Shown: positions 11,633-23,600 of the stretch, one piece after another
How the letters are laid out: every line of letters starts with the position of its first letter
How positions within the stretch are numbered: the stretch's first letter is position 1
Assembly (NCBI GenBank): GCA_035041965.1
Contig: JAPYMA010000160.1
Coordinates: forward strand, 186,001-250,000
Direction: 5' to 3'
DNA from: Anisakis pegreffii
Lineage: Eukaryota > Nematoda > Chromadorea > Rhabditida > Anisakidae
DNA: 64,000 nucleotides
Program-made: the position numbers and the translations under genes
Notes under the pieces: model-generated
The model's database searches: none
What the model was told of the DNA's origin: nothing
Seen by the model: the letters and a program-made list of their open reading frames with translations, nothing else

Positions 11633-12771
11633 TCAATGTGGCATATCCGAGCGTTTCTCGAATATTCGCAGGAAATTGCCTCGTGAGAGCTGTCGCGCTG
11701 AAATTTTCAAACACGAATACACATTTAGCGTCAGCAATTGGCTGAGTTGATTACTAATCTTTGGGAATTCAAGATCGCTATCGTCGACACGGCGGACAGA
11801 AATTAAAGACGGCGTATTTCTTATCGGTTCAAAAATTATCAATCGCAACTCGCCACGATAAAAACCGAAATTTCAACAACAAAATAATCAACACTGAATT
11901 TGTCGAAATATGAATGAAACAAAAACATTTGCTCGTTCTAAACACAATCTAAAAATGTCTGTTCACGACTAAACGACAACAAAAGCAACGTCAATGAAGC
12001 AATTCATATGCACTTACCTTCTTCCATACCAAGCGTATAAACGTTATTTTGTAGAGTTCTGACGTAGTCCATCAACTGATCTGGACTCAACTGCCCCAAT
12101 TCTGAATGCAATGAACATCGAACAATGTTACGATAAGATCACGAACCAAAAACATAGAACATCCTTCTTCTCTTTGCTTACTCGAATCACCAAATCACTC
12201 AGTATTACTATCGACGAAATCACATTGCTTTTAAAGTTTACTCATTCATTTTTGATCATTTCTATTTTGCAAAGTAACTAAATGTCCACTTAAATGATTC
12301 TATAGATGATTAATTTCTTTCAAAATACGAGCGAGAACGTCTTTCACCCAGCCTACGATTCGTCTACAATTAATGGGGGCATTCAACAAAACAATCAGCC
12401 ATCAATTGGAACTCATTTTTAGAAGTTTATTCATTAGAGTGACAAATAATAGCTCGCACCATTGACGAATCGCACATCACTTGGACCCAAATCCGTACGA
12501 AATTTTGTCGGTTTTGTTCCAGGAGCAGAGCACTGCAAACTCGACTATATTTTACGATCACCAAAAAACAACAACGCAATCACATAAAACATTCACTTCT
12601 TCCCTCTCTTCAGAACCCACTAAAATACGATAGATAGTAAAAAAAGCATACATTCTTCCACATATCCCAAGCGCCTGGCAATTGTTCAGGCCAAAGTTCG
12701 GGTGAACTACGTCCAATTTGCTCTGAACATGCCAAGAAATTCTCACGAGTCACACTTGATCCCTCACTCAT
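11633..12771 (-). CDS. lin-52: LIN-52, MuvB core subunit of the DREAM complex
   Basis: LIN52 joins the MuvB core to the pocket protein (LIN-35/p130) and E2F-DP, repressing cell-cycle and germline genes in the nucleus. Four exons: 12771-12652, 12532-12460, 12101-12018, 11697-11633, with matching phases, give 113 aa (human LIN52 has 116). Exon 1 holds SSPELWPEQLPGAW, the most conserved family block (human has SPDLWPEQLPG). Exon 3 holds ELGQLSPDQLMDYVRTLQ, matching the predicted LIN54/LIN9-binding helix. The last exon reads LSRGNFLRIFEK, the usual C-terminus. Upstream of the WPEQLPG block lies L13-A-C-S-E17, a canonical LxCxE pocket-binding motif, followed by R-S-S-P at residues 21-24, equivalent to the DYRK1A-type phosphosite of human LIN52 (Ser28). 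The start is the only ATG in frame with this block. Confidence 0.95.
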
Positions 12772-14056
12772 ATGTAAATGTTCGTTCCGAGAGCTTATCC
12801 AAAGAAATCCTTAAAAACTGAAGCACTCAGCTAAACATTCATTTGAGCAAATAATCTTCGACCAAGAAAAAAAAATCAGAACAGTCACTGTTCATTGCAA
12901 GAAATCGCTTGGTAAAGGGTTCATAATGAGCTTATCCATCTGCCCAAGAGCAATTTAGTGTGATATTCAAATTAAGATAAATTTGAAAATTCAACAGATG
13001 ATAAAGATAAACGACGATATGACGTATCCATTACATTAAGGATTTCATACCTTCGACACTAACAATTCGACTTGAAAGATTGATTTATTGAACTGAATTA
13101 CATTATCCGATGTATATACAATAGGTAGTACTTATAAACAGAATGAGACTGGAAATGATTCAAACATACAACGAAAATACACAAAATATTCTTAGCAAAT
13201 TAGTGACCAAATGAACCTTACTGATAAACCATTCGGCTTCAAGATAGCCTCCTTCAATGGCTAAACATGATCAGCATTAATAGTCAAGCACAGATTACGA
13301 CAAGCATCATTCAGAACGATGCAAAGTTCAGTGCACAACACGAAGTTGGAGTGAAATTCGCAGAAATTACAATGACCTTTAAATGATAGGAAAGTACACT
13401 TAATCCACCTAATACGAACCAACATACCATCAACCCCAAAAGAAATACAAAACCAAAAACGCATAAAATAAAGCCTTAGTATAGATTCCAAATGAGATGA
13501 TCCATATCAAACGTAAAATAATACTGAATGGTTACATTTTGCAATGGTTAAACAAAGCAGCCTCCACTGAGAAATCACATAATGAAATCATAAACTAATG
13601 GTTCAAAAAAGACAGAAAAATGTTGCCATCGAACAACAACTCGCAATTTCTACTTTGATTTTTGGCAGGCAGTACACGATAATTAATTACTCAAGAAGAC
13701 GGATGAATGGATGATGCTCGATAATTTCGAAGCATTTACGCAGTCAACTCGAAACAAAATATAGTCCACAAATAAAAGTGTGTGCGTTAGGTGAATTCAG
13801 AAGAAATTATTGCACATTCATTCACGAGACGAAAATGTCATTTGGCTTAACGTCGTATTTTGACAGAATTCGAATTGTTGTTTTCACTGAATCCACCAAC
13901 GATGACAACTCTTCCTTACTGATATCGTTGGATGCACGAGCGATGAACTAAAAAGCGTATGATAAGAAGAGAAAACAATCAACTCAAATCATGCAAACAA
14001 TCATGTTGGCCTAACACTTTTATTTTTCATTCCTCAAGATGCTCATCATCGTCATT
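12772..14056. other. Intergenic, lin-52 upstream region
   Basis: About 1.3 kb between the end of the upstream minus-strand gene and the lin-52 start. No exon or repeat was recognised. The gap is longer than usual nematode operon spacing, so a shared operon is unlikely. The lin-52 promoter or trans-splice site should lie near 12772. Confidence 0.5.
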
Positions 14057-16312
14057 TTAAGTGGTGAACTGAAACTTAGAGAATCGACTGAGACGACGAA
14101 CCTGTGAATATATACGCGAAGTAGCTGATTGAATTCGTTTAGAAACCAAAATTTCTCGCGCTTCTTCGTCACTAACACTTCCACCTGGCATCGTATCATC
14201 GTTGTTATCTCCGTTCAGCACACTATCGCCGCTAACTTTTTTCAACGTTTCATCTTTCCGTTCCGAATTCCTATTTGTCCTTGTATTGTTCGATAATCCC
14301 ACTTTCTAAATGGCAGTTAAGTTCAGCAAAAAATTAATTAATAATGTGACAGAACCTCAACCTTAGGATACACTTAAACAGGTCTGAGCATCAGAAATCT
14401 CGAAAGTCAGTTTATCATAAACTGAAAATAAAATAATGCAGCTGCGTAGAGCTCACTAAACTCAGAAACATTTATCAATTACGTCTTTTAAAGTCTCTTC
14501 TTATACTGAGCAAACAAACAAAAAACAAAAAAACTAGCCTGAGCATAATTAATCGTACTATCACCCCATTCCTTCTTCCGCCTCCTTATTTCAGCCACTT
14601 CCAACTTTCGCAATAATGCGCTCTTCTTCGACGGCGATATATTTATCTCATCGAGCTTTGCCGGTATCCGTAAGGCCCTATAAATTTACCCAAAACTTCA
14701 ACCAAACGGAGATTATAGTGTTCCATCTTGATATGATCGCTTAAAAATGATGGAGAAAAATAACGAAATTCCTCAAGATATTACACATATACTGGCACAT
14801 TCTTGTAGTCAACTTTTTTCTCACAGAGGCTGGAGGACAGCATACCAATCTGAAGCTGAAACTTACTACGCCTAACGCTGAGCTTCACAACGGTTCCTCC
14901 TAGTTTGAAAATCATCCTGAGGCTGGGGTCGACCTCCGGCTCCTTCTTGACGAAATCTCTGCCGTCAAGCTGAGACTCAAAGTTCGCGCTATGCCTTGTA
15001 GCTGCTGCGCTTTTCACAAACGTGTTCAATACAAGATCACCACAACCCGCTTATAACTACCATCTCAACCACGAAACAACTTACAGACTTCGCATTGCCT
15101 GCGATGAGAGCTCCGTCACTTCCTCCTCAACTGCTTCATTCCAGATGACATTCCCTCTCCACTGCCAACACCCCTCCTCCAGCCTACGCAGCAAGTACAG
15201 TGCTATCTGAAGGTGATCAATTTTATTACAAACACAAAATAGCACTACCGACAATTTACATAAGATTACTTTAGCATATCGCATTCAAGCAACACTGACT
15301 GCTTCAGTCTAGAATAATACAATCATAAGAGCTCATTTGCTGGTTGTAAATTTCGAGCTGTCTTTGGCACAGTATACAACGATTTCGTAATTTTGAATAG
15401 GCATACTTTACAGTAGTCTTCAGAAGTTGGCTTGTGTCGTTTCCTCGGTTCGTAGGTACAAATGGAACCATTCATTCCTCGCCGTCTCGTCGTTGCATCC
15501 CTGTCTGTATTCAGGAAAAAAATTATCTGGTATCATCAAACAAGAGTGCTCAATTCGACAATCGACTTTACAATCAGTTATCACGTTCCGCTAGTCGCAT
15601 TCCCAAACTTAGTTCTGGTTCGCTAATTCAAGAGTGTTCTGAATGAAGAAATTGCAGTTATTTTCGTCAGTCATTATCACCGATAACGAAAGACGAAAAC
15701 TAATGTGTTGATCATCGAGGAAGCCTTAATCCGATCAGTAAAAAAGGATGCTTTCTGTTCGCAGTGAATCGTTGTAATTGCTAGCGAATAAATTTATCCA
15801 CTCATGAAGCTGACACCCAAAAACTTTATGACCAAAAATCATGCTTCCATCGTATGTTCAATTCGTTTTCGGTTATATCAGCATCACTTGCAATGAAAGG
15901 GTGAATGAATTGGAGTCTATGCTTCAAGAAAACACCGAATAAATAAATAATCACCGAATTTCATTGTTCTGCTTGGTTGAGCAGAAAAAACTTGGCGCCT
16001 CGGTGCTCCTTCTCGACCACAACGAACTGGTGAGGTAGCAACGTCACTCACAAAACTCTTATCCAGAGCATTCGGCGTGTCTGCCACGGTAACATCTTCA
16101 GCTTCTGGCATAACCGATGCACTCCTGACAGCTTTGGGGCTCATCGGAGGGCATCGGAGCGCATCTACCGACGTTTCTGTATTATTTTCATGATCCACAG
16201 TGCTAGACGCATCTGACGGTGTGACACTTCTACGTTCAGCAGTCCCTGGCGCATGCTTCACACGAAAACTTTTGCGTTTTGCTGGACCGGATCGCCGTCC
16301 TTTCAGTCGCAT
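14057..16312 (-). CDS. Unrecognised basic, probably nuclear protein with a possible Myb-like segment
   Basis: A coherent minus-strand gene that I cannot assign. Likely exons: 16312-15955, 15504-15407, 15206-15085, 15009 to about 14868, about 14690-14542, and 14305-14057. The N-terminal exon (MRLKGRRSGPAKRKSF onward) is basic then Ser/Thr/Pro-rich with SP/TP sites, suggesting a nuclear, phosphorylated protein. Exons 2-3 join in phase to read KRHKPTSEDYCKIALYLLRR then WRGNVIWNEAVEEE and SSQAMRSL. This pattern of an acidic start, a GN-x-IW turn and a third helix recalls Myb/SANT or Rap1-type domains. The last exons are charged and helical (SPSKKSALLRKLEVAEIRRR) and end in RRLSRFSKFQFTT. The first three boundaries are in phase; exons 4-5 are not resolved. 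The last intron may begin with GC (CAG followed by GCTAGT). The ATG at 16312 is the first plausible start, but an upstream exon is possible. Confidence 0.6.
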
Positions 16313-17622
16313 TTCAACGATACCTTCAAAAAAAAAAATCATCGACTAGAAGCCACAAATTCCACAATTTGTATATGCTCATAATGAACGAAATCAAAAC
16401 ACAACGATGATTCGCATGGGCAAATGAAAACAATGCCTTATGTTATGAAGCAATTACTTAACGCAATTAATCAAGTGCATTACATGGGAACTCCAGGAAT
16501 TTTGCATATTTTTTAACGAGCACGATGATATTCTGAACTGATTGCGAGCAATTCGAACTAATAAAAACGACTGCACTAAACACAAATATGTTCCAATAAA
16601 CCAATCCGTAAGAACGATTCCAGGCAAACTGCACGGCCGAATCAGTGAAACACGTTTTGAATCGTTCCCGCGCACAATTTTTTGCAGCTTGATCAGCGTT
16701 TCATGTTTTTATGACCCAGAATGCAATCACAAAACACTGAATTGTGGTTCGGATGTTTTCGGTGGATCGATTAAAAATTCACGTTGTTCTGCTGGTAAGC
16801 GAGAAAAAAAGTCGATTACGGAACTATGGCGGCATTCAATCAACGATTAAATTTGCATTGATAAATTTTGGAATCATCCATTTAGAAGGTAAACTGATAG
16901 AACGCCAAATACGAACGGAGTGACTGTTCGCCAATTGACCGAACACGCGTTTTTAATAGGTGTTAGGAAATGTGGATTTCCAACCCTGAAATTTGGTACT
17001 ACATAAATGTGTCTTTCATTTTTGCCCAACATTTTCTACTTTAGGACCGGTCAAGTTTTTTTATAACGGACGTATCTCAGAATATGATAGTTCATATGAT
17101 AGAGAATTTTATTCTATACAAAATGGTCACAATTTCTTTAATCAATCCGCAGTGAATCACCCCTCAGAACGGTCCTTTTCTGGTATACCATCGGTATAAA
17201 TAAATGTTATAATGTCGTTCAAGTATCTCATCTGCTCTACTCACTGTTCTCTGTTTGTCTCACTTCCGTGGGATACTTCTTTCAATGTCGTTCTAGTCTC
17301 TTACTTGCTCTAATGGTTGTTCCCTGCTTATCTTGCAGCAATCTTAAAGATGCTATTTTGGATGTTGTGTAATCACCTGTTTCTTGCAGTGTAGAAGACG
17401 GATTCAGTATCCATAACGTTTACTAATAACCAAGAAATTTCGCCTACTGAATCACGTTTTGAGAGTGATGTCACAAACTGAACGGTAAGGTTACTTTTAA
17501 TCAGGAGACATTTTCAACTTTTATTTCACTGTGTTTTATGAAGCAAACTTTAATTTTCATGTTATGTAATCAGGAGTTTTATTTGATTGAACGTAGTTTC
17601 TTATTTGAGGATAGATGTAGTG
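16313..17622. other. Divergent intergenic region
   Basis: Lies between the start of the minus-strand unknown gene and the start of the plus-strand TECPR2 homologue, so it should hold both promoters. Short open stretches (for example 16542-16850 and 17041-17199, +) show no recognisable domain. Confidence 0.5.
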
Positions 17623-20600
17623 ATGGATGAAATCGTCGAAGAAGTTCAACAGTCGACAAGCCAACAGTCGATTTCAGTGGACGTTTCGTCGATATTCGCG
17701 AATGTGGACCAGTGTAAAGCTTTACTTCAGCAGGTTCAGAATCATCCACTTTTACATTCGTTGCCGTTTTTTCATTACTGTTACCTCACCATTGCAGCGT
17801 ATCAATTTTAAATCGTTCCACTTTTAATGGCAATTGATTTGGATTAAATGTAATTAAATCAGTGATTAAATTAAATTTAAATTAAACCAATTGATTAAAT
17901 TGGTTTAATCATTATGATTAAATTGAAGTAATAATTAAAGTAACAATCATAATCATAATAATCATGATCACAATCATTTTATTAATTGATTTAATCATAC
18001 CTGCAGTTGGATTATACGTAATCCCATCAGCTTTCAACATAAATTCCGTCATACCTACCTTAATAAAACATATATTTCTTGTTGGTATTGTTTTTAATAA
18101 ATTATAATATTTGTCGAAGTATGCGAAGAGAAGTAGCAAAATTGGATTTGCTTTTTGATATGAAAGATAGAGAAATTTGGTTTTAACATGTAATGAGTAG
18201 GAATGACTACTTTGAAGAGTTACACTGGTGCGTCAAAATTATTTTATTGGTCATTCGAAGTGTTGTTTAGGTGCCTGAAACATTTTATTTTGGTACAACG
18301 GTGGTTGGTTTAACGTGTATGGATATTGGTGATGAGTATTTTGCGTTCGGAAGTGATTGCGGTGCGCTCTTCTTCTTCAATCGTCGCATTAATCGCCCTG
18401 TTACTCCGTTGGTTTTCTTCGATCTGATTTTGAACTCACAAATAGTCCATTGCTTCAGAATTTTCTGTTTTTTCGAACGCATAATAGATTTATCAAGTTG
18501 TTCTCGGCTGTACTAGCAGGATTCTGCTTCTAACGTTTCAAGTTTATAGTGTGTGCTTCTGTCGTAGCATGAGAAATATTGCGATAGTATTGTTATCCTA
18601 TGTGATATTTATAAAATGATGCAATTTCCAGACTCAGAACTAATTATGACGAGGTGGTAACATGTCTAAAAATATTTTCTGGTGACACTAACAGTATGAT
18701 GGCAGCTGGACACAAATCTGGATCAATTGTCTTGATTCGATTCCCTGGTAGCAAGCCATCTTCAAAGCGAAAGGTTAGTGAAGTCTTATTGTTGAGTGAC
18801 TGATTGATCCGCTTACTTATATTAAGTGCTAGCTGAGAGCCTCTTGACTTGAGACGTTTCGCTAAAAATTGTCAGTGAAAATCCTAAAACTTGTCAGTGC
18901 AGTTGAAGTATACCATTTTCTTGCTGCTGTGTGGAAAAATGTGTTGATCTAAAATGAATATATTTTTAGATGGAACAAATAACATTAGCAGATCGTCATC
19001 GAGGTCAGTGTATAAATTGTGTGGAGTGGTCAAATGATGCCTCGAAGTTGTTCTCTGCAGATGAAACTGGCATTATTGTGGTGACGCATGTCGATTTCGA
19101 TAGTGTTCGTTGGTTTTGTAGACGTTGAATTGTTTTATTTTCTATGGAATTCTCTTTGCTTTTTTTTGAATGAATTGAATTAAAAAGACCAAACAGCCAC
19201 ATTCCATTGGTTACATGATTGTTTTGGTGTCATCTTTATGAATGCTTATTCACATATTGTTTACGCTTACACATTTTCCATCTTCATAAATTTTGGTATC
19301 CGGTCAATATGCCTAATGACACTTTGCCTAACTTACGGTTTTTTAATGGATATTTCGCCTAATAGGCAAACTGTCCGTAAGGCAATGTGTCTTTAGGCAA
19401 AATGTCGTTAGGCAAAATGTCTTTAGGCAGATTGACCAGTCACGTAGTATTTGAATGTGAAATTATTGAATGAGTAAAAAGTACGATGGATATTTATGCC
19501 GTATGCATTTACGGTTACTCAATAACCTGATACGATTCGAAAAATGCTCGTTGTCAGAGATTTCGATGGGTCATCTCATGCACCTACCAACCTCAATTTC
19601 AGCATCTTTTCCAAAACGTATTCGTTTGTGACGAGCGTTCCTCAATCACCAGCATATCGTATGCACTGAGTCATTTGGTGGTGCGATCCAAAGAGCGTAT
19701 TGCCATCATTGACGTTGCATCTGCTACTGGTGACATTAAGGATATAAGTGCTGCGCTTAATATCGACTCGAAGAAGTATTGTGTTTGTGGTATACACCTA
19801 TGTGAACACATCTCGAATCCATCTCTTCTGGTCGCATCACCTGATGCTTCCATCTTCAGATTTGATCCTCTAAATGGGCACTTGCGTGCTAAAGACGACT
19901 TCCGAGATAAGGTACACTTTCGGAACGGTTTTGTGGTGAAATTGTTGTAGTGGGTTAAGTTTGGAAAGCCGGTTTATTTGATTAACGCAGAAATTTGTGC
20001 AGGTTTTTTAGGGATTTTTAGATATTCATAGATTTTCATAGATCTTTGTTATTGTTTATTCAGTTGAATACATCGTTTATTGTGTTTTACTTTTTTGTTT
20101 GTTTGATGTTTCTGATGGTTCGACATTGTTTGGTGTGTTTCAGATACAAGCCAAATTAGAGTGCAGCTGTTCAATTGCAGATGAGTGAGTTTATTTAATG
20201 TTCAATTTTGATTTCAATGGTTGTGATGCTACTGAAGGAAAAATTTATGAACACTTTTTCAGCTATTGATTAGCTGATTATGCGTGTCATTTTGGTTTTG
20301 TGGATTTAGTTGAACAGCATTTACGATGATGCTACTGTTAGACTGCTTTTTTCTCTTTCCATCGTTCTTACACGTAGCCAACGATAAAAGCGCAGGGAAT
20401 CATTTTTTAATGGAAATCCATGGAATCCGTTTGCTGATTGAGCGATTATAAAGAGCACTACCCTTTTGTATTACCTAAAGATTTCTAAGGAAACGAGGTG
20501 AATCTAAGGCCTGTAACACTTTGGTTTATTCAATAGGTATGCTGATTAAAATTTGCCTCAGTGGAAGTTTTGTTTTGTGATTGAACATTCTGAGTTTGTT

Positions 20601-23600
20601 TTGAGTCTTTCAGAAACGTGAATGAATGCAGTCCGACTAATGTATTGACACAATTGTATTCAATCGATAATTTGTATTTTATTTATTTCTTTAAACGACA
20701 TTTGGTATTGTTGATGATCGGTGAAGGGAGCACGGATGTGGTCACAGTGAAGTGTTTAGAAGAGGTCGACTTGTTGACTAACTGCGAGGTCGGTGTCCTC
20801 AGTTGTTTCTCTTTTTTGATTTCTTTATTACGTTACCTTTTTTATATGTTTGGTGGATGTTTTGTAGCAGTTGAATTGAAAATGATTTGGACCAGTGAGT
20901 TCAGATCACACCTTAAATGATTTTTGTGAATTGTTTTCGTTTTATAGTTGATTGATTTCGGTGTGGATCGGTCCACAAAGCCAGTGGCGTTATTTGCGTT
21001 GACATCTGATAAACGCGTTATCCGGTTCAGTTCAGCCAAAGCGCCTGACTATCTAACAGTAGCTTCAGGTTTGTTGATCCATTAACTGTTACCTAGTATG
21101 TTTCTCTCAGATTGATTATAGTTAGTGCGATTGTGTATTTATAGCTCAATTCGTCTGCTTAATGTTTTTGCAAAGTTATGGTCAGATCATAGAACTGTTT
21201 ACAGAACCAGTGGAAGAGTTCGGTGCGCGGACATTAATATCGTCACTGCAAAAAACCACAAGACTGTTGCCGTACGCACCGACGAGTGCCATTTTACAAC
21301 GACTCACCAGCAATAGTGAATTACACGCCTTAACAACGCTACCAATTCCTTTAATCAGCAATATTCTACGAACCGCTAATGATACATTATACAATAATAC
21401 GTTCGTCTATTGTTATTGCTCTATTCAAGTTGCTATTCGAGTACTTACGATTAGTTGAATTTACCTGTGGCTATTAATCAAGTCATAATCGTTGATGGTC
21501 ACTGGTATTTTTACACTTGAATTGTTCGAACTGAGTAAGACATATAGGTATTCATTTCGTGGAATATTCAATTCTCTTGTAGTTATTCATCATCACACAC
21601 TGAAAATTCGTCGTCGAGTACAGCAGCTGTCAAAATTGCCGCCCAAATTGAGACGGAAGAAGTTGTGAGTGACAATAGCGCAAGTAGTGCGAATGGCATG
21701 AATGGTGCGAATGATGCTGATAGCAGCACTGAACAGTCGAACAGCAGCAGTACGGCTTTACAAGAACAACGTCAAATCAATGGACCATCATCGGAAAGCA
21801 GTAGTAATGATATTTTGATTGAGAATCAGTTGATTTCAAAAGGTAACGCAGAAAGTGTTTATGATCGAGGTAGAAATATGACATTGAATTGGGCTGTTTC
21901 ACAACCGAATCGTTTGCTCGATAACGTTAACGAAATGGCAAAACGAGTCGTCGACGTTGTAGGCGGTTTAGGTGTTCAGGTGTGTTACTTTTTAACTGAA
22001 CGTTCACGTTTCAAATGTTTGTGATTTGTTTAATTCGTGGAAAAAATTATGTGCACAATCGTGCCAACATTCTTTGGTAGTATCCAAAATGAATAAGTGA
22101 TAAATAATGATATATAATAGTAAGTAATGATAAATAAGTGAAAAATAATGATAGATAAGTGATAAATAAATATAAAGATAGTAAATAACGATAAGTAATG
22201 CTAAATATGTGATCAATAATGATAAATGTGTTTTGTAGACAGAGAATGGTACGTATATAGCACCAGCCGTATCACCCGTCTCAGCCGCACCCTCGATGGC
22301 ATCAGATAATCTTCCTTACGAGCAAGTCGGTATTCTCGAGGAGGTCACTGTTCGTCGAACCAAAAAAGCGCCTGGAAAGAAGAAGAAATTATCGTATGAG
22401 ATGGATGATGATGCCGACGAACTGCTCAAGAAATTCGACTCACTCTCGTCGTATACATCCGAAGATGTGAGCTCGATTGGTGAGGAAACATTGAGGGATA
22501 TTCGTAAAGGTGTGCATTCTACTTCAGTTGTTCAATTTTTTGCAGTGTGAATTTTTTGAGACATTTGGACTTTTGAGCCTGAATTTAGGTACTTGATCAG
22601 ATGACGATTAGATTCAGTTTGTGAATTGACAAGGTCAAATACTTACAAGAATTGCATTTAAGTGCTTCTTGATGCAACCAATTCATCACTCTCAGACGTT
22701 CAATCAACCAGTGAACAGGAAGAAAAACATGACGAGACTGAAACGAAAACGACGGAATATTCAACGGATGCAAGCGATGAAGATATTGTATCATCACGAG
22801 AGGTAAAAATTTTGCGTGATGATGCATTCAGTGATCTATGATTACTTCATTTGAGCATTCTTTGCCTTCCTGTAAAGCGAACAATTTCCTTGTTGAAGCT
22901 TTTCGTATCAGTCCTCCTGCCTCGAAATAAATATGTTTCAGCCTAAGTTTCATGTGCTTAGTCGTCCATTACTTATGTGTATATCTTGTAAGATTCGTTT
23001 CCACTGTACCTCTTTCGTTTCTAATACTTTCCTGATGGAATGTTCAACGGCACATCTCAGTTCGTAGCATTTCTCGTTTATTGAAATTCTCTTAGAATGG
23101 CATTTTGCATAGGGTTTTATTTTTAACTTCTTATATTTGCTAATTGAAGGATGCAAAAATGGTTTCATCGAGTGCAGAACGTGACACTTCACCGTTAGTA
23201 TCAGATGTACAAGGTTTGTTTCTGTTTAATATCGTACCGGTTTTTATTTTGAACTGAAGTTTCGCACATGACTCTGTCCAGAGAGCAGACACTGATACAC
23301 TTGTTTTGAATGACAATTTCGAATTGAGAAGTTTTTATTTGGAAGGTTTTTATTGAGAAGTTAGCTGGAAATGAAATGGAAGCAGTTTATATCGCTAAAA
23401 ATTAATGAATCAATTTAGAACGAAGCGAAACCAACGAATCGAAAAAAGTGGATAGTGAGAATACAGAAGAAGATTTATCGCAGAAGAATGGTGAAGAATC
23501 CCAAGAAATTTGTGATTCGAATGAATCTTCTTCAAATGCGTTCGAAAAGCTGATGAAACGAGCGCTCTTGAACAAGTCCACTCGTTTCACTGTAAGTATT

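Noticed and set aside
11520..11750. Plus-strand ORF with an ITAYQ string suggesting a T-box domain
   Set aside because: It is antisense to the last exon of lin-52, and the rest does not fit a T-box.
15434..15646. Plus-strand ORF of 70 codons
   Set aside because: It lies opposite exon 2 of the minus-strand nuclear-type gene and has no domain.
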